Below, piece after piece: positions 36,108 through 47,821 of a stretch of DNA of 63,149 nucleotides. The notes beneath the pieces were generated by a model, which worked only from the letters and a program-made list of their open reading frames with translations, did not search any database and was not told the origin of the DNA. The stretch is from Kiloniellales bacterium. GTDB lineage: Bacteria > Pseudomonadota > Alphaproteobacteria > Kiloniellales > JAKSDN01. The translations under genes and the position numbers were made by a program. The stretch covers positions 1 to 63,149 of the forward strand of contig JANQLT010000111.1 of assembly GCA_028280455.1 (NCBI GenBank). The letters are read 5' to 3'. Position 1 is the stretch's first letter; each line of letters begins with the position of its first letter.

Positions 36108-37364
36108 ATGAACCTCCAGGAACTCAAGACCAAGAGCCCGGCAGACCTGCTGGCCTTCGCCGAGGAGCTCGAGATCGAGAACGCCAGCACGCTCAGGAAG
36201 CAGGACATGATGTTCGCGATCCTGAAGCAGCTCGCCGAGAACGATCAGGCGATCTACGGCTCGGGCGTGCTCGAGGTGCTGCAGGACGGGTTCGGCTTCC
36301 TGCGCTCGCCTGAATCCAACTATCTGCCGGGGCCCGACGACATCTACGTCAGCCCCAGCCAGATCCGCCGCTTCGGCCTGCGCACCGGCGACACGGTGGA
36401 GGGCCAGATCCGCTCGCCCAAGGACGGCGAGCGCTACTTCGCCCTGCTCAAGGTCAGCTCGATCAACTTCGATCCGACGGAGAACGCCCGCCACCGGATC
36501 AACTTCGACAACCTGACGCCGCTCTATCCCGACCAGCGGATCAAGCTGGAGATCGAGGACCCGACCATCAAGGACCTGACCTCCCGGGTCATCGACCTGG
36601 TGGCGCCCCAGGGCAAGGGCCAGCGGGCCCTGATCGTGGCCCAGCCGCGCACCGGCAAGACCATGATCCTGCAGAACATCGCCCACTCCATCGAGCACAA
36701 CCACCCCGAGGTCTACCTGATCGTCCTGCTGATCGACGAGCGGCCCGAGGAGGTCACCGACATGGACCGCTCGGTCAAGGGCGAGGTGGTCAGCTCGACC
36801 TTCGACGAGCCGGCCTCGCGCCACGTGCAGGTCGCCGAGATGGTCATCGAGAAGGCCAAGCGCCTGGTCGAGCACAAGAAGGACGTGGTGATCCTGCTGG
36901 ACTCGATCACCCGCCTGGCCCGCGCCTACAACACCGTGGTGCCGAGCTCGGGCAAGGTGCTGACCGGCGGCGTCGACGCCAACGCCCTGCAGCGGCCCAA
37001 GCGCTTCTTCGGCGCCGCCCGCAACATCGAGGAGGGCGGCAGCCTGACCATCATCTCGACGGCGCTGATCGACACCGGCAGCCGCATGGACGAGGTGATC
37101 TTCGAGGAGTTCAAGGGCACCGGTAACTCGGAAATCGTCCTCGACCGCAAGCTGGCCGACAAGCGGACCTTCCCGGCGATCGACATCGGCAAGTCCGGCA
37201 CCCGCAAGGAGGAGCTGCTGGTCGACAAGGGCACCCTGTCGAAGATGTGGGTGCTGCGGCGCATCCTGCTGCCGATGGGCGTCACCGACTCCGTAGAGTT
37301 CCTGGTCGAGAAGCTCAAGCACGCCAAGACCAACAACGACTTCTTCGAGGCCATGAACCAATAG
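36108..37364 (+). CDS. rho: Transcription termination factor Rho
   Basis: A 418-aa hexameric RNA helicase. The N-terminal domain begins [20 protein letters not shown]; the cold-shock RNA-binding fold shows [20 protein letters not shown]. Walker A is [11 protein letters not shown] near residue 178, Walker [17 protein letters not shown], and the R loop [15 protein letters not shown]. Length is as expected. The 275-base leader upstream (35833-36107) has no recognisable gene. A strong hairpin follows the stop. Confidence 0.97.
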   Translation: MNLQELKTKSPADLLAFAEELEIENASTLRKQDMMFAILKQLAENDQAIYGSGVLEVLQDGFGFLRSPESNYLPGPDDIYVSPSQIRRFGLRTGDTVEGQIRSPKDGERYFALLKVSSINFDPTENARHRINFDNLTPLYPDQRIKLEIEDPTIKDLTSRVIDLVAPQGKGQRALIVAQPRTGKTMILQNIAHSIEHNHPEVYLIVLLIDERPEEVTDMDRSVKGEVVSSTFDEPASRHVQVAEMVIEKAKRLVEHKKDVVILLDSITRLARAYNTVVPSSGKVLTGGVDANALQRPKRFFGAARNIEEGGSLTIISTALIDTGSRMDEVIFEEFKGTGNSEIVLDRKLADKRTFPAIDIGKSGTRKEELLVDKGTLSKMWVLRRILLPMGVTDSVEFLVEKLKHAKTNNDFFEAMNQ

Positions 37365-37381
37365 GCCTCGGCCGCAAAGAC

Positions 37382-37411
37382 AACGGCCCGAACCTCAGGG
37401 TCCGGGCCGTT
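37382..37411. terminator. Bidirectional hairpin terminator after rho
   Basis: AACGGCCCG and CGGGCCGTT form a 9-bp stem (37382-37390 with 37403-37411) whose loop can also pair ACC with GGT. It is followed by TTCCCC on the + strand and GTCTTT on the minus strand. It lies between the convergent rho and oxidoreductase genes. Confidence 0.75.
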
Positions 37412-37437
37412 TCCCCGATCTCACATCTCGGAAAGCT

Positions 37438-38415
37438 CTAGGGCAGCAGGACCGTGCTGCCGGTGGTCTTGCGGGCCTCCAGGTCGCGGTGCGCCTGGGC
37501 GGTCTCGGCCAAGGGGTAGGTCTGGTTGACCTCGATCTTGACCGCGCCGGACATGACCACCTCGAACAGCGCCTTGGAGCTGGCCTGCAGGTCCTCGCGC
37601 TTCTTGTTGTAGACCATCAGGGTCGGCCGGGTGATGTAGAGCGAGCCCTTCTGGCCGAGGATGCCGGTGTTGAAGGGCTCGACCGGGCCCGAGGCGTTGC
37701 CGAAGGAGACCATCAGGCCGAAGGGCCGGAGGCAGTCCAGCGAGCCGTCGAAGGTGTCCTTGCCGACCGAATCGTAGACCACCGGCACGCCCTCGCCCTT
37801 GGTCAGTTCCTTGACCCGCTCGACGAAGTCCTCGGTGCGGTAGTTGATCGTGTGATGGCAGCCGTGGGCCTTGGCCAGCGCCGCCTTCTCCTCGCTGCCG
37901 ACGGTGCCGATCACGGTGGCGCCGATGTGGTTCAGCCACTGGCAGGCGATCAGCCCGACACCGCCGGCGGCGGCGTGGAACAGCACGGTCTGGCCGGGAT
38001 AGACGAAGAAGGTCCGGCGGATCAGATACTCGACGGTCATGCCCTGGAGCATCATGGCCGCCGCGGTCTCGAAGCCGATCTTCTTGGGCAGCTTGACCAG
38101 GCGGTGGGCCGGCATCAGCCGCTGCTCGGCATAGGCGCCGGGCGGGGCGTCGGCGTAGGCCACGCGGTCGCCGGCCTTCAGGCCCTTGACCCCGGAGCCG
38201 ACCGCCAGGACCGTGCCGGCGCCCTCCATGCCGATCACCGCCGGCAGCGCCGGCAGCGGGTAGAGGCCGCTGCGGTGGTAGACGTCGATGTAGTTGAGGC
38301 CGACGGCGGCGTGCTCGATCAGGGCCTCTCCGGGGCCGGGCTGGCCGACCGGGACGTCTTCGTAGATGAGCGCTTCCGGGCCGCCGGGCTCGTGGATGCG
38401 AACGGCTTTGGTCAT
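37438..38415 (-). CDS. Zinc-independent quinone oxidoreductase (MDR family)
   Basis: A 325-aa medium-chain reductase of the Qor type. The N-terminal GroES-like domain has AVRIHEPGGPEALIYEDV and GLNYIDVYHRSGLYP, and lacks the structural-zinc cysteines. The NADPH site is LFHAAAGGVGLIACQWLNHIG (shown here only as family pattern AAxGGVG near residue 150), followed by IGTVGSEEKAALAKAHG. The ATG overlaps the end of the hydrolase gene by four bases. The physiological substrate is not known; NADPH:quinone reduction is the family activity. Confidence 0.88.
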   Translation of the reverse strand: MTKAVRIHEPGGPEALIYEDVPVGQPGPGEALIEHAAVGLNYIDVYHRSGLYPLPALPAVIGMEGAGTVLAVGSGVKGLKAGDRVAYADAPPGAYAEQRLMPAHRLVKLPKKIGFETAAAMMLQGMTVEYLIRRTFFVYPGQTVLFHAAAGGVGLIACQWLNHIGATVIGTVGSEEKAALAKAHGCHHTINYRTEDFVERVKELTKGEGVPVVYDSVGKDTFDGSLDCLRPFGLMVSFGNASGPVEPFNTGILGQKGSLYITRPTLMVYNKKREDLQASSKALFEVVMSGAVKIEVNQTYPLAETAQAHRDLEARKTTGSTVLLP

Positions 38416-39107
38416 GACGCGAGATGCTCCTTGAAGAAGGCCAGGCTGCGGTCGTTGGCGCTCGCCGCCGCCGCGGCGTCGTAATGCTCGCCGCCCTGGC
38501 GGGCGAAGGCGTGGTCCTGCTCGGGGTAGAGGTGCAGGGTGACCTGGGCGTGGCCGGCCAGGCCGTCCTTGATCTGCGCCTGGGCCTCGGGCGGCACGAA
38601 CTGGTCCTTGCCGGCGACGTGCAGCATCAGCGGCTTGGCGATGCTCGAGGCCTCGCCCAGCAGGCCCTCGAGGCCGACGCCGTAGTAGCTGACCGAGCAG
38701 TCGGCGTCGCTGCGCGCGGCCATCAGGTAGGCGATCTTGCCGCCCAGGCAGTAGCCGACCGAGCCGGCCTTGCCGCTGCAGGCCTCGTGGCCGCGCAGGG
38801 CCGCCAGGGTGGCCTTCATGTCCTCGATGCCCTTGTCGACATCGAAGAGGTTGAAGAGCTCGAAGGCCCGGGCCCACTCGGCCTCGGTCTTGTCGGTGAG
38901 CTGGATCCCCGGCTCGATGCGCCAGAACAGGTCCGGACAGCAGGCGACGAAGCCCTCGCCGGCCAGCCAGTCGCAAATCTCGCGCATCACCGCGTTGACC
39001 CCGAAAATCTCTTGGGCGACGACCAGGGCCGGCGCCGGCGTGCTGCTCGGCAGGGCCAGGTAGGCGGCGAAGTCGCCGTCCTGGCCCGAAATCGTGATGT
39101 CAGGCAT
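38412..39107 (-). CDS. Dienelactone hydrolase family protein
   Basis: A 231-aa alpha/beta hydrolase. The nucleophile elbow is GYCLGG with C120, as in true dienelactone hydrolases. The acid follows in VAGKDQFVPP near residue 170, and the histidine is in YPEQDHAFARQG near residue 200. QEIFGVNAVMREICDWLA is a family block. Coupled by ATGA to the downstream oxidoreductase, the pair may handle an aromatic or lactone compound, but no other ring-cleavage gene is near. Confidence 0.87.
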   Translation of the reverse strand: MPDITISGQDGDFAAYLALPSSTPAPALVVAQEIFGVNAVMREICDWLAGEGFVACCPDLFWRIEPGIQLTDKTEAEWARAFELFNLFDVDKGIEDMKATLAALRGHEACSGKAGSVGYCLGGKIAYLMAARSDADCSVSYYGVGLEGLLGEASSIAKPLMLHVAGKDQFVPPEAQAQIKDGLAGHAQVTLHLYPEQDHAFARQGGEHYDAAAAASANDRSLAFFKEHLAS

Positions 39108-39250
39108 TGCCTCTTCCCCAGAGCTTCGATGATTCGATGAGAGGTGGTTAGGCAGCCGCGGCCGTCTCGCGGCCGGGCCCCCGGACTCGGCCGGAGCCTA
39201 TCGCCTGCGGCCCCGGCCTGTCATCCGGCAATCGTTAACGCCGGACACGA

Positions 39251-41296
<2,046 letters not shown>

Positions 41297-41428
41297 CGGA
41301 AATCCCGCATCAGGCTTGGCCCCGGCGCCGCCCAATCGCTTGCAGCGGGCGCCTCGCGCGGCGCACTATGCGAGGCGCCCCCGGGGCGACTCAACCCCAA
41401 ATCGGCTAGGGCTTTGGGAGGTCGGGCC

Positions 41429-41740
41429 ATGAAGATCACGATCGACGTCGACTGCACGCCGGACGAGGCGCGGCGCTTCCTCGGCCTGCCGGACGTGGCG
41501 CCGATGCAGCAGGCGATGATGGACGAGATCCAGCGGCGGACCACCGAGACCCTGCGCTCCATGGAGCCCGACCAGCTCCTCAAGACCTGGCTGCCGCTCG
41601 GCCTGCAGGGCTGGGAGCAGATGCAGAAAGCCTTCTGGCGCCAGGCCCAGCCGCAACGCTCGAGCCAGCCCCAGCCGCCGAAGGGCGACCAGGGCGGCGC
41701 CGGTGGCGAGGCGGGCGGCGAAGGCGGCGGCGGGGACTGA
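41429..41740 (+). CDS. Small DUF6489-like protein
   Basis: A 103-aa protein. MKITIDVDCTPDEARRFLGL and PDVAPMQQAMMDEIQRRT, then LKTWLPLGLQGWEQMQKAFW are conserved in small proteins encoded upstream of mnmE in Rhodospirillales (DUF6489, as I remember it). The last 30 residues are a glutamine/glycine-rich tail. ATG 41429 is preceded by GGGAGG nine bases upstream. Function is unknown. Confidence 0.75.
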   Translation: MKITIDVDCTPDEARRFLGLPDVAPMQQAMMDEIQRRTTETLRSMEPDQLLKTWLPLGLQGWEQMQKAFWRQAQPQRSSQPQPPKGDQGGAGGEAGGEGGGGD

Positions 41741-41785
41741 GGCCGCGGAAAGCCGAGAGACCGGCAGCGGAGGCACGAGCGGGCC

Positions 41786-43195
41786 GTGGCCGCCGCGATT
41801 TTCACGCCAAGCAGCGACCGTGACACCATCTTCGCGCTTTCCTCGGGCGCGGGACGGGCGGCGGTCGCCGTCATCCGGGTCTCCGGGCCGGCGGCCGGGC
41901 AGGTCCTCGCCCAGATGGTCCCGGGGCGGCCCCCTGCCCCGCGGCGCGCGGCGCTGCGGGCGATCCAGGCGCCGGGCGGCGCCGAGCCCCTCGACCGGGC
42001 CCTGGTGCTCTGGCTCCCGGGCCCGGCGAGCTTCACCGGAGAAGACCAGGTCGAGCTGCACCTGCACGGCGGCCGGGCGGTGGTCGCGGCCGTGCTCGAG
42101 GCCCTCGGCGGCCTGCCGGGCTGCCGGCTGGCCGAAGCGGGCGAGTTCACCCGCCGGGCCTACGATGCCGGCAAGCTCGACCTGGCCCAGGTCGAGGGCC
42201 TGGCGGACCTGATCAATGCCGAGACGGAGGCCCAGCGGCGCCAGGCCCTGCGTCAGAGCCAGGGCGCCCTGAGCCGGCGCTGCAACGCCTTGCAGCAGGC
42301 CCTGATCGCCGCCCTGGCGCGGCTCGAGGCCGAGATCGATTTCGCCGAGGACGAGGTCGACGTGCCGGCGCGGCCGCTGGCGGCGGTGCAGACGGTCGCC
42401 GGTGCGCTGCGGGCGGAGATCGCGGCGCTGCTGGACCAGGGCGAGCGGGGCGAGCGGCTGCGCGACGGCGTGCAGATCGCCATCCTGGGCGCGCCGAACG
42501 TCGGCAAGTCCAGCCTGCTGAACGCCCTCGCCCGCCGCGACGTGGCGATCGTCTCCGCCCAGGCCGGCACCACGCGCGACGTCATCGAGGTGCATCTGGA
42601 TCTGGGCGGCCTGCCGGTCACCCTGGCCGATACCGCCGGTCTGCGGGACCTGGTGCCGGCGGCCGAAGATCCCTCGGGCCAGGCTGAGGTCGAGGCCGAG
42701 GGCATGCGCCGGAGCCGCCTGCGGGCGGAAGACGCCGATCTCAAGCTGCTGGTCTTCGAGGCGCCCCGCTGGCCGGCGGTCGAGCCGGAGGTGGCGGCCA
42801 GGGCCGACCGGGACAGCCTTGTGGTGGTCAACAAGGCCGACCTCGCCGAAGGCCCCTTGGCGGCCCTGCCGAGCGCGTTGACGGCCGTCGGGGCCGATCG
42901 CTATGACGTCTCGGCCCTGACCGGCGCGGGTCTCGACGGGCTCCTGGAGGGCCTCGAGAGGGCGGTCGAGGCGCGTCTGGGCGGTGCCGATCCGGCCTTG
43001 CTGACCCGGGCCCGTCACCGGGAGGCCCTGGCCGACTGTGCCGAGGCCCTGGGGCGTGCCGCGGCGGTCGACGACGCGGCGCTGGTCGCCGAGGACCTGC
43101 GCTTGGCCTTGCGGGCGCTGGGTCGGGTGGTCGGCAAGGTCGACGTCGAGGCGCTGCTTGACGTGGTGTTCCGGGAGTTCTGCATCGGCAAGTAG
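41786..43195 (+). CDS. mnmE: tRNA modification GTPase MnmE
   Basis: A 469-aa GTPase. With MnmG it installs the 5-carboxymethylaminomethyl group on wobble uridine. The N-terminal formyl-THF-binding domain has DTIFALSSGAGRAAVAVIRV and ELHLHGGRAVV. The G domain has G1 GAPNVGKS at residues 235-242, AGTTRD, DTAGLRD and VVNKADL. The C-terminus is the invariant FCIGK with the catalytic cysteine. GTG start at 41786. It precedes mnmG with a parS site in the gap. Confidence 0.96.
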   Translation: MAAAIFTPSSDRDTIFALSSGAGRAAVAVIRVSGPAAGQVLAQMVPGRPPAPRRAALRAIQAPGGAEPLDRALVLWLPGPASFTGEDQVELHLHGGRAVVAAVLEALGGLPGCRLAEAGEFTRRAYDAGKLDLAQVEGLADLINAETEAQRRQALRQSQGALSRRCNALQQALIAALARLEAEIDFAEDEVDVPARPLAAVQTVAGALRAEIAALLDQGERGERLRDGVQIAILGAPNVGKSSLLNALARRDVAIVSAQAGTTRDVIEVHLDLGGLPVTLADTAGLRDLVPAAEDPSGQAEVEAEGMRRSRLRAEDADLKLLVFEAPRWPAVEPEVAARADRDSLVVVNKADLAEGPLAALPSALTAVGADRYDVSALTGAGLDGLLEGLERAVEARLGGADPALLTRARHREALADCAEALGRAAAVDDAALVAEDLRLALRALGRVVGKVDVEALLDVVFREFCIGK

Positions 43196-43215
43196 AGTCA
43201 GGCCGGCAGGTCGGG

Positions 43216-43231
43216 TGTTTCACGTGAAACA
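43216..43231. promoter_or_regulatory. parS centromere site 1
   Basis: A perfect 16-bp palindrome TGTTTCACGTGAAACA in the mnmE-mnmG gap. This is the consensus ParB-binding site; parB is 3.6 kb away. Confidence 0.97.
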
Positions 43232-43304
43232 GTGGGATTCACCAGCAGAGTCCTGGAATCGAGGCGCTTTGACAGCCTAACGGGCAGGGCGTAAAAGGCG
43301 GGAC

Positions 43305-45227
43305 ATGGCGGTTTCCTGTGGAAAGACCGATGTCGTCGTCGTCGGGGGCGGCCACGCCGGCTGCGAGGCTGCCGCGGCCGCCGCGCGCCTGGGCGCCCAG
43401 ACCCTCCTGCTGACCCACAAGATCGAGACCGTCGGGGCCATGTCCTGCAACCCGGCGATCGGCGGGCTGGGCAAGGGCCACCTGGTGCGCGAGGTCGACG
43501 CGCTCGACGGCGTCATGGCCCGGGCCATCGACCGGGCCGGGATCCAGTTCCGCCTGCTCAACCGCAGCAAGGGGCCGGCGGTCCGCGGGCCGCGGGCCCA
43601 GGCCGACCGGGCTTTGTACCGGCAGGCCATTCAGGATCTCCTGCGGGCGCAGCCCGGGCTCCGCCTCGCCGAGGCGGCGGTCGAGGACCTGTTGATCGAG
43701 CCGGACGGGCGGTGCCGCGGTGTCCGCCTCTCGACCGGCGAGGAAATCCGGGCCGGGGCCGTGGTCTTGACCACCGGCACCTTCCTGCGGGGCGTGATTC
43801 ACTGCGGCGAGCAGCGCTGGGAGGCGGGCCGGGTGGGCGAGGCGCCGGCGCTGGGCCTGTCGAAGACCCTGGCCGCCGCCGGCTTCGAGCTCGGGCGCCT
43901 GAAGACGGGCACGCCGCCTCGAATCGACCGCCGGACCATCGATGTCGACATCTTGGAAGTCCAGCCGGGGGATTTGCCGCCGGCGCCCTTCTCGTTCCTG
44001 ACCGAGGCGATCTCCCAGCCGCAGATCGACTGCCACATCACCTACACCAACCCGGCGGTGCACGCGCTGATCCGCGACAACCTGCACCGGGCACCAATCT
44101 ACTCGGGCCAGATCGACAGCAGCGGGCCGCGCTACTGCCCCTCGATCGAGGACAAGGTCGTCCGCTTCGCCGACCGGGAGCGTCACCAGATCTTCCTGGA
44201 GCCGGAGGGCCTGGACGGCGACCGGGTCTATCCCAACGGCATCTCGACGTCCTTGCCCGCCGAAGTGCAGACCGCCCTGGTCCGCCTGATTCCCGGCCTG
44301 GAGCGGGCCGAGATCCTGCAGCCGGGCTACGCCATCGAGTACGATCACGTCGATCCGCGCGAGCTGACGCCGGCCCTGCAGTGCAAGCGCCTGCCGGGGC
44401 TGTTCCTGGCCGGCCAGATCAACGGCACCACCGGCTACGAGGAGGCGGCGGCCCAGGGGCTCCTGGCGGGCCTCAACGCGGCGCGGCGGGCCGCCGGGGC
44501 GCCGGCCGACCTCGCCGTCGACCGGGCCGAGGGCTATATCGGCGTGATGATCGACGACCTGGTGACCCGCGGCGTGTCCGAGCCCTACCGCATGTTCACC
44601 AGCCGCGCCGAGTATCGCCTGCACCTGCGATCGGACAACGCCGACCTGCGCCTCACGCCGCGCGGCATGGCCTGGGGCTGCGTCGGCCAGGCCCGCCAGA
44701 GCGCCTACGAGGCGCGGGCCGCCCGGCTGGAGGCGGGACGGGCCTTGGCCGAGCGCCTGCGGGCGTCGCCGGAGCGCTTGAGAGAGGCCGGCCTGACGGT
44801 GAACCGGGACGGCGTGAAGCGCAGCGTGCTCGACCTCCTGGGCCATCCCGGGATCGATATCGCCAAGCTTACAGCGGTCTGGCCAGCGCTGGCGGGCTTG
44901 GCCCCCGACGTCGTCGAGCAGCTCGAGATCGACGGCCGCTACCGGGGCTATCTGGAGCGGCAAGCCGCCGATATCCGGGCCTTTCGGCGCGACGAGGCCC
45001 TGGAGCTGCCGCTCGATCTGGACTATGCGGCGATTCCCGGCCTGTCGAACGAGATGCGCGAGCGCCTGTCGGCGGCACGGCCGGCCACCCTCGGCGCTGC
45101 CGGTCGCCTGCCCGGCGTCACGCCGGCGGCCCTGGTCACCTTGCTGCGCTACGTGCGCCGGCGCGACGTCGCGGGCGACCGCCCACCGGGCGGCGACTCG
45201 GCGGCGCCCTTGGGCTCCGCTGCCTAG
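43305..45227 (+). CDS. mnmG: tRNA uridine 5-carboxymethylaminomethyl modification enzyme MnmG (GidA)
   Basis: A 640-aa FAD-dependent partner of MnmE. The FAD-binding fold is [20 protein letters not shown] near residue 10. Signatures [61 protein letters not shown] and [18 protein letters not shown] are all present. The C-terminal helical domain ends [10 protein letters not shown] plus a low-complexity tail. ATG at 43305, 109 bases after mnmE. Confidence 0.96.
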   Translation: MAVSCGKTDVVVVGGGHAGCEAAAAAARLGAQTLLLTHKIETVGAMSCNPAIGGLGKGHLVREVDALDGVMARAIDRAGIQFRLLNRSKGPAVRGPRAQADRALYRQAIQDLLRAQPGLRLAEAAVEDLLIEPDGRCRGVRLSTGEEIRAGAVVLTTGTFLRGVIHCGEQRWEAGRVGEAPALGLSKTLAAAGFELGRLKTGTPPRIDRRTIDVDILEVQPGDLPPAPFSFLTEAISQPQIDCHITYTNPAVHALIRDNLHRAPIYSGQIDSSGPRYCPSIEDKVVRFADRERHQIFLEPEGLDGDRVYPNGISTSLPAEVQTALVRLIPGLERAEILQPGYAIEYDHVDPRELTPALQCKRLPGLFLAGQINGTTGYEEAAAQGLLAGLNAARRAAGAPADLAVDRAEGYIGVMIDDLVTRGVSEPYRMFTSRAEYRLHLRSDNADLRLTPRGMAWGCVGQARQSAYEARAARLEAGRALAERLRASPERLREAGLTVNRDGVKRSVLDLLGHPGIDIAKLTAVWPALAGLAPDVVEQLEIDGRYRGYLERQAADIRAFRRDEALELPLDLDYAAIPGLSNEMRERLSAARPATLGAAGRLPGVTPAALVTLLRYVRRRDVAGDRPPGGDSAAPLGSAA

Positions 45228-45291
45228 GCGCGGGGCTGAAACGCGGGGCCGGGCCGTGTCCAACCGAGCAAAAGCACCGAAAAACCCGCGC

Positions 45292-45936
45292 ATGGGTACG
45301 CCCGCGCCCCTGTCTGTGGAAGACTTCGGGAAAAAATTGGACGTTTCACGTGAAACCCTGGACCGACTCCAGCTTTATGCTGCACTCTTGGCGAAATGGA
45401 ACGACGCGGTGAATCTGGTCTCCGCGAAGAGCCTCGACGACCTCTGGCGACGCCATATGCTTGATTCGGCTCAGCTTCTGTCCTATTTGCCTAGATGCCC
45501 GGATCGCCGTGCTATCTTAGTGGATTTGGGCAGTGGAGCTGGATTTCCGGGGATGGTTCTATCCATTATGGACGATATGGATGTCCATCTGGTGGAGTCC
45601 GACCAGAAGAAGGCGATTTTCCTCCGGGAGGTCGCCCGCGAGGTCGGCAGCGATGCCCATATCCATGCGGTGCGAATCGAGCAGATGCGGCCCTTCGCGG
45701 CCGACGTGGTGACCGCGCGGGCCCTGGCGCCCCTGCCGAAGCTGCTGGACTACGCCGAGCGCTTCCTCGCCGAGGGCGGCACCGGCCTGTTCCTCAAGGG
45801 CCGCACGGCCCAAGAGGAGATCGACCGGGCGGCCGAGGAGCGGGTCTTCGAGCTGCAAAGCCATCCGAGCCAATCGGATCCTTCGGGTGTTGTTCTCTCA
45901 GTTGGGATAGCTGGACATGAACGGACTCTCCACTGA
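45292..45936 (+). CDS. rsmG: 16S rRNA m7G527 methyltransferase RsmG (GidB)
   Basis: A 214-aa SAM-dependent methyltransferase. Motif I is LVDLGSGAGFPGMVLSI near residue 86, followed by VHLVESDQKKAIFLREVARE and VVTARALAPLPKLLDYA. NLVSAKSLDDLWRRHMLDS is the family N-terminal block. The VSRET codons at residues 18-22 are a parS sequence. The ATG at 45292 is used; an in-frame GTG at 45256 would add 12 residues. The 3' end overlaps parA by 20 bases. Confidence 0.94.
   Translation: MGTPAPLSVEDFGKKLDVSRETLDRLQLYAALLAKWNDAVNLVSAKSLDDLWRRHMLDSAQLLSYLPRCPDRRAILVDLGSGAGFPGMVLSIMDDMDVHLVESDQKKAIFLREVAREVGSDAHIHAVRIEQMRPFAADVVTARALAPLPKLLDYAERFLAEGGTGLFLKGRTAQEEIDRAAEERVFELQSHPSQSDPSGVVLSVGIAGHERTLH
45343..45356. 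promoter_or_regulatory. parS site 2, inside rsmG
   Basis: GTTTCACGTGAAAC, the 14-base parS core, with imperfect outer bases (C before, C after). It encodes V-S-R-E-T of RsmG. It lies 2.1 kb from the first site. Confidence 0.92.
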
Positions 45937-46762
45937 CCTGCCAGCCGCTGACCGCCCAGATCGGGCGCTGAACCTGCACGCCCGGGTCCTGGCCATCGCC
46001 AACCAGAAGGGCGGCGTCGGCAAGACCACGACGGCGATCAACCTCGGCACCGCGCTCGCCGCCTGCGGCAAGCGGGTGCTGATCGTCGACATGGATCCCC
46101 AGGGCAACGCCTCGACCGGTCTCGGCATCGACGCCGGCAGCCGCGGCCGCGGCACCTACGAGACCCTGATCGACGGCCTGCCCCTGGCCAACGCGACGAT
46201 CGATGCCTCGATCCCGGGCCTGGCCGTGGTCGCCTCCTCCGTCGACCTGATGGGCGCCGAGGTCGAGCTGATGAGCCTGGCGCGCCGGGAGTACCGTCTC
46301 CGGGACGCGATCTCCCTGGTCCGTGACGACTACGACTACGTCCTGATCGACTGCCCGCCGGCGCTCGGCTTCCTGACCTTGAACGCCCTGGTCGCCGCCG
46401 ACTCGGTGTTGGTGCCGCTGCAGGCCGAGTTCTACGCCCTCGAGGGCCTGTCGCACCTGCTGCGCACCGTCGAGCGCGTCAAGCGGGCCTTCAACCCGGG
46501 CCTGTCGATCCAGGGCATCGTCCTGACCATGTTCGACCGCCGCAACAACCTCTGCGACATGGTCGCCGCCGACGTCCGGGCGCACCTCGGCAGCAAGGTC
46601 TTCGACACGGTGATCCCCCGCAACGTGCGGGTCTCCGAGGCGCCCTCCCACGGCAAGCCGGTCCTGCTCTACGATCACCGCTGCGCCGGCGCCCAGGCCT
46701 ACATCCATCTCGCCGGCGAGATGCTGCGCCGCGAACAAAGCGGCCTGCCGGCACTGTCATGA
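45917..46762 (+). CDS. parA: Chromosome partitioning ATPase ParA
   Basis: A 281-aa ParA/Soj ATPase that moves ParB-parS complexes after replication. The deviant Walker A motif KGGVGKTT is at residues 31-38, A' is VLIVDMDPQGNASTGLG, and Walker B is YVLIDCPPALGFLTLNAL. The N-terminal ~22 residues before the first strand are an extension. ATG 45917 lies inside rsmG by 20 bases. parB follows after 74 bases. Confidence 0.96.
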   Translation: MNGLSTDLPAADRPDRALNLHARVLAIANQKGGVGKTTTAINLGTALAACGKRVLIVDMDPQGNASTGLGIDAGSRGRGTYETLIDGLPLANATIDASIPGLAVVASSVDLMGAEVELMSLARREYRLRDAISLVRDDYDYVLIDCPPALGFLTLNALVAADSVLVPLQAEFYALEGLSHLLRTVERVKRAFNPGLSIQGIVLTMFDRRNNLCDMVAADVRAHLGSKVFDTVIPRNVRVSEAPSHGKPVLLYDHRCAGAQAYIHLAGEMLRREQSGLPALS

Positions 46763-46836
46763 CGCCCTGAGAGGGCGGCGCCGGCGCACAGGGGGCCGGC
46801 GAACAGGGAGAGCCAAGAAGCAGCGAGGCAAGATAC

Positions 46837-47748
46837 ATGGAACCGCAACGCACCAACCTCGGCCGCGGCCTGTCGGCCCTCCTCGGCGAGGAGTCCGAAA
46901 GCTACACCGACCTCGATCAGGTCCGGGTTACCAAGACGCTGCCGATCGAATCGATTCATCCCAACGCCAAGCAGCCGCGCCACAGCTTCCCGAGCGACGC
47001 GCTACAGAGCCTCGCCGAGTCCATCGCGGCCAACGGCGTGCTGCAGCCGATCCTGGTCCGCCGCCATCCGCAGCGCCCCGACGAGTACGAGATCGTCGCC
47101 GGCGAGCGCCGCTGGCGCGCCGCGCAGATGGCCAAGGTGCACAAGGTGCCCGTGGTCATCCGCGAAATGGACGACGGCCGGGCGCTGGAGCTGGCCCTGG
47201 TCGAAAACCTGCAGCGCGAAGACCTGACACCGGTCGAAGAGGCCGAAGCCTACAAGCGCCTGATGGACCAGTTCGGCCACAGCCAGGATGCGCTCGGCAA
47301 GGCCGTCGGCAAGAGCCGCAGCCATATCGCCAACAGCCTGCGGCTGCTCAGCCTGCCCGACCCGATCAAGCAGCTCATCGAGGACGGCAGCCTCTCGGCC
47401 GGTCACGCCCGCGCCCTGATCGGCATCGACTCGGCGGAGACCCTGGCCAACGAGATCGTCACCCGCGGCCTCTCGGTGCGCGAGACCGAGGCCCTGGTCC
47501 GGGCCCGCAAGGGCGACAGCGCGCCGCGCTCCAGCGGCGGCCGACCGGCGGCGCCGAAGTCCGTCGTCCACAAGGACGCCGACACTCTGTCCCTGGAGCG
47601 CCAGCTCTCCGAGATGCTCGGCCTCAAGGTGGCGATCGATGTCCGCAACCGAGACGGCAGCGGCTCGCTGACCGTCCACTATCAGACCTTGGAACAGCTC
47701 GACGACGTCATCGAGCGCCTGAACCGCCCGACGGGCCAGACCGAATAG
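46837..47748 (+). CDS. parB: Chromosome partitioning protein ParB
   Basis: A 303-aa centromere-binding CTPase. The N-terminus NLGRGLSALLGEE is the ParA-interacting segment. The CTP/ParB box shows IHPNAKQPRHSFP and IVAGERRWRAAQMAKV (the GERR motif). The HTH region has LGKAVGKSRSHIANSLRLL and LSAGHARALIG. The C-terminal dimer domain ends TLEQLDDVIERLNR. It recognises the parS sites in the mnmE-mnmG gap and in rsmG. Confidence 0.96.
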   Translation: MEPQRTNLGRGLSALLGEESESYTDLDQVRVTKTLPIESIHPNAKQPRHSFPSDALQSLAESIAANGVLQPILVRRHPQRPDEYEIVAGERRWRAAQMAKVHKVPVVIREMDDGRALELALVENLQREDLTPVEEAEAYKRLMDQFGHSQDALGKAVGKSRSHIANSLRLLSLPDPIKQLIEDGSLSAGHARALIGIDSAETLANEIVTRGLSVRETEALVRARKGDSAPRSSGGRPAAPKSVVHKDADTLSLERQLSEMLGLKVAIDVRNRDGSGSLTVHYQTLEQLDDVIERLNRPTGQTE

Positions 47749-47751
47749 CGA

Positions 47752-47821
47752 CTAGGGCCTCTTTCCGATCGGACGGCAGCGGCCCGGTGCCGTGATTCTG
47801 CGTGAGCGGAAAACGCTCTAG
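47752..47821. repeat. Palindromic repeat element, copy 2
   Basis: A shorter relative of the 14130-14259 element, sharing TTTCCGATCGGACGGCA, CGGTGCCGTGATTC and the end GAGCGGAAAACGCTCTAG. It lacks the long central inverted repeat and its left arm has drifted (CTAGGGCCTC). It sits between the convergent parB and holA genes, and its right end gives the TAG stop of holA. Confidence 0.85.

Noticed and set aside
36005..37361. Long minus-strand frames opposite rho
   Set aside because: They are shadows of rho; rho has all its motifs and full length.
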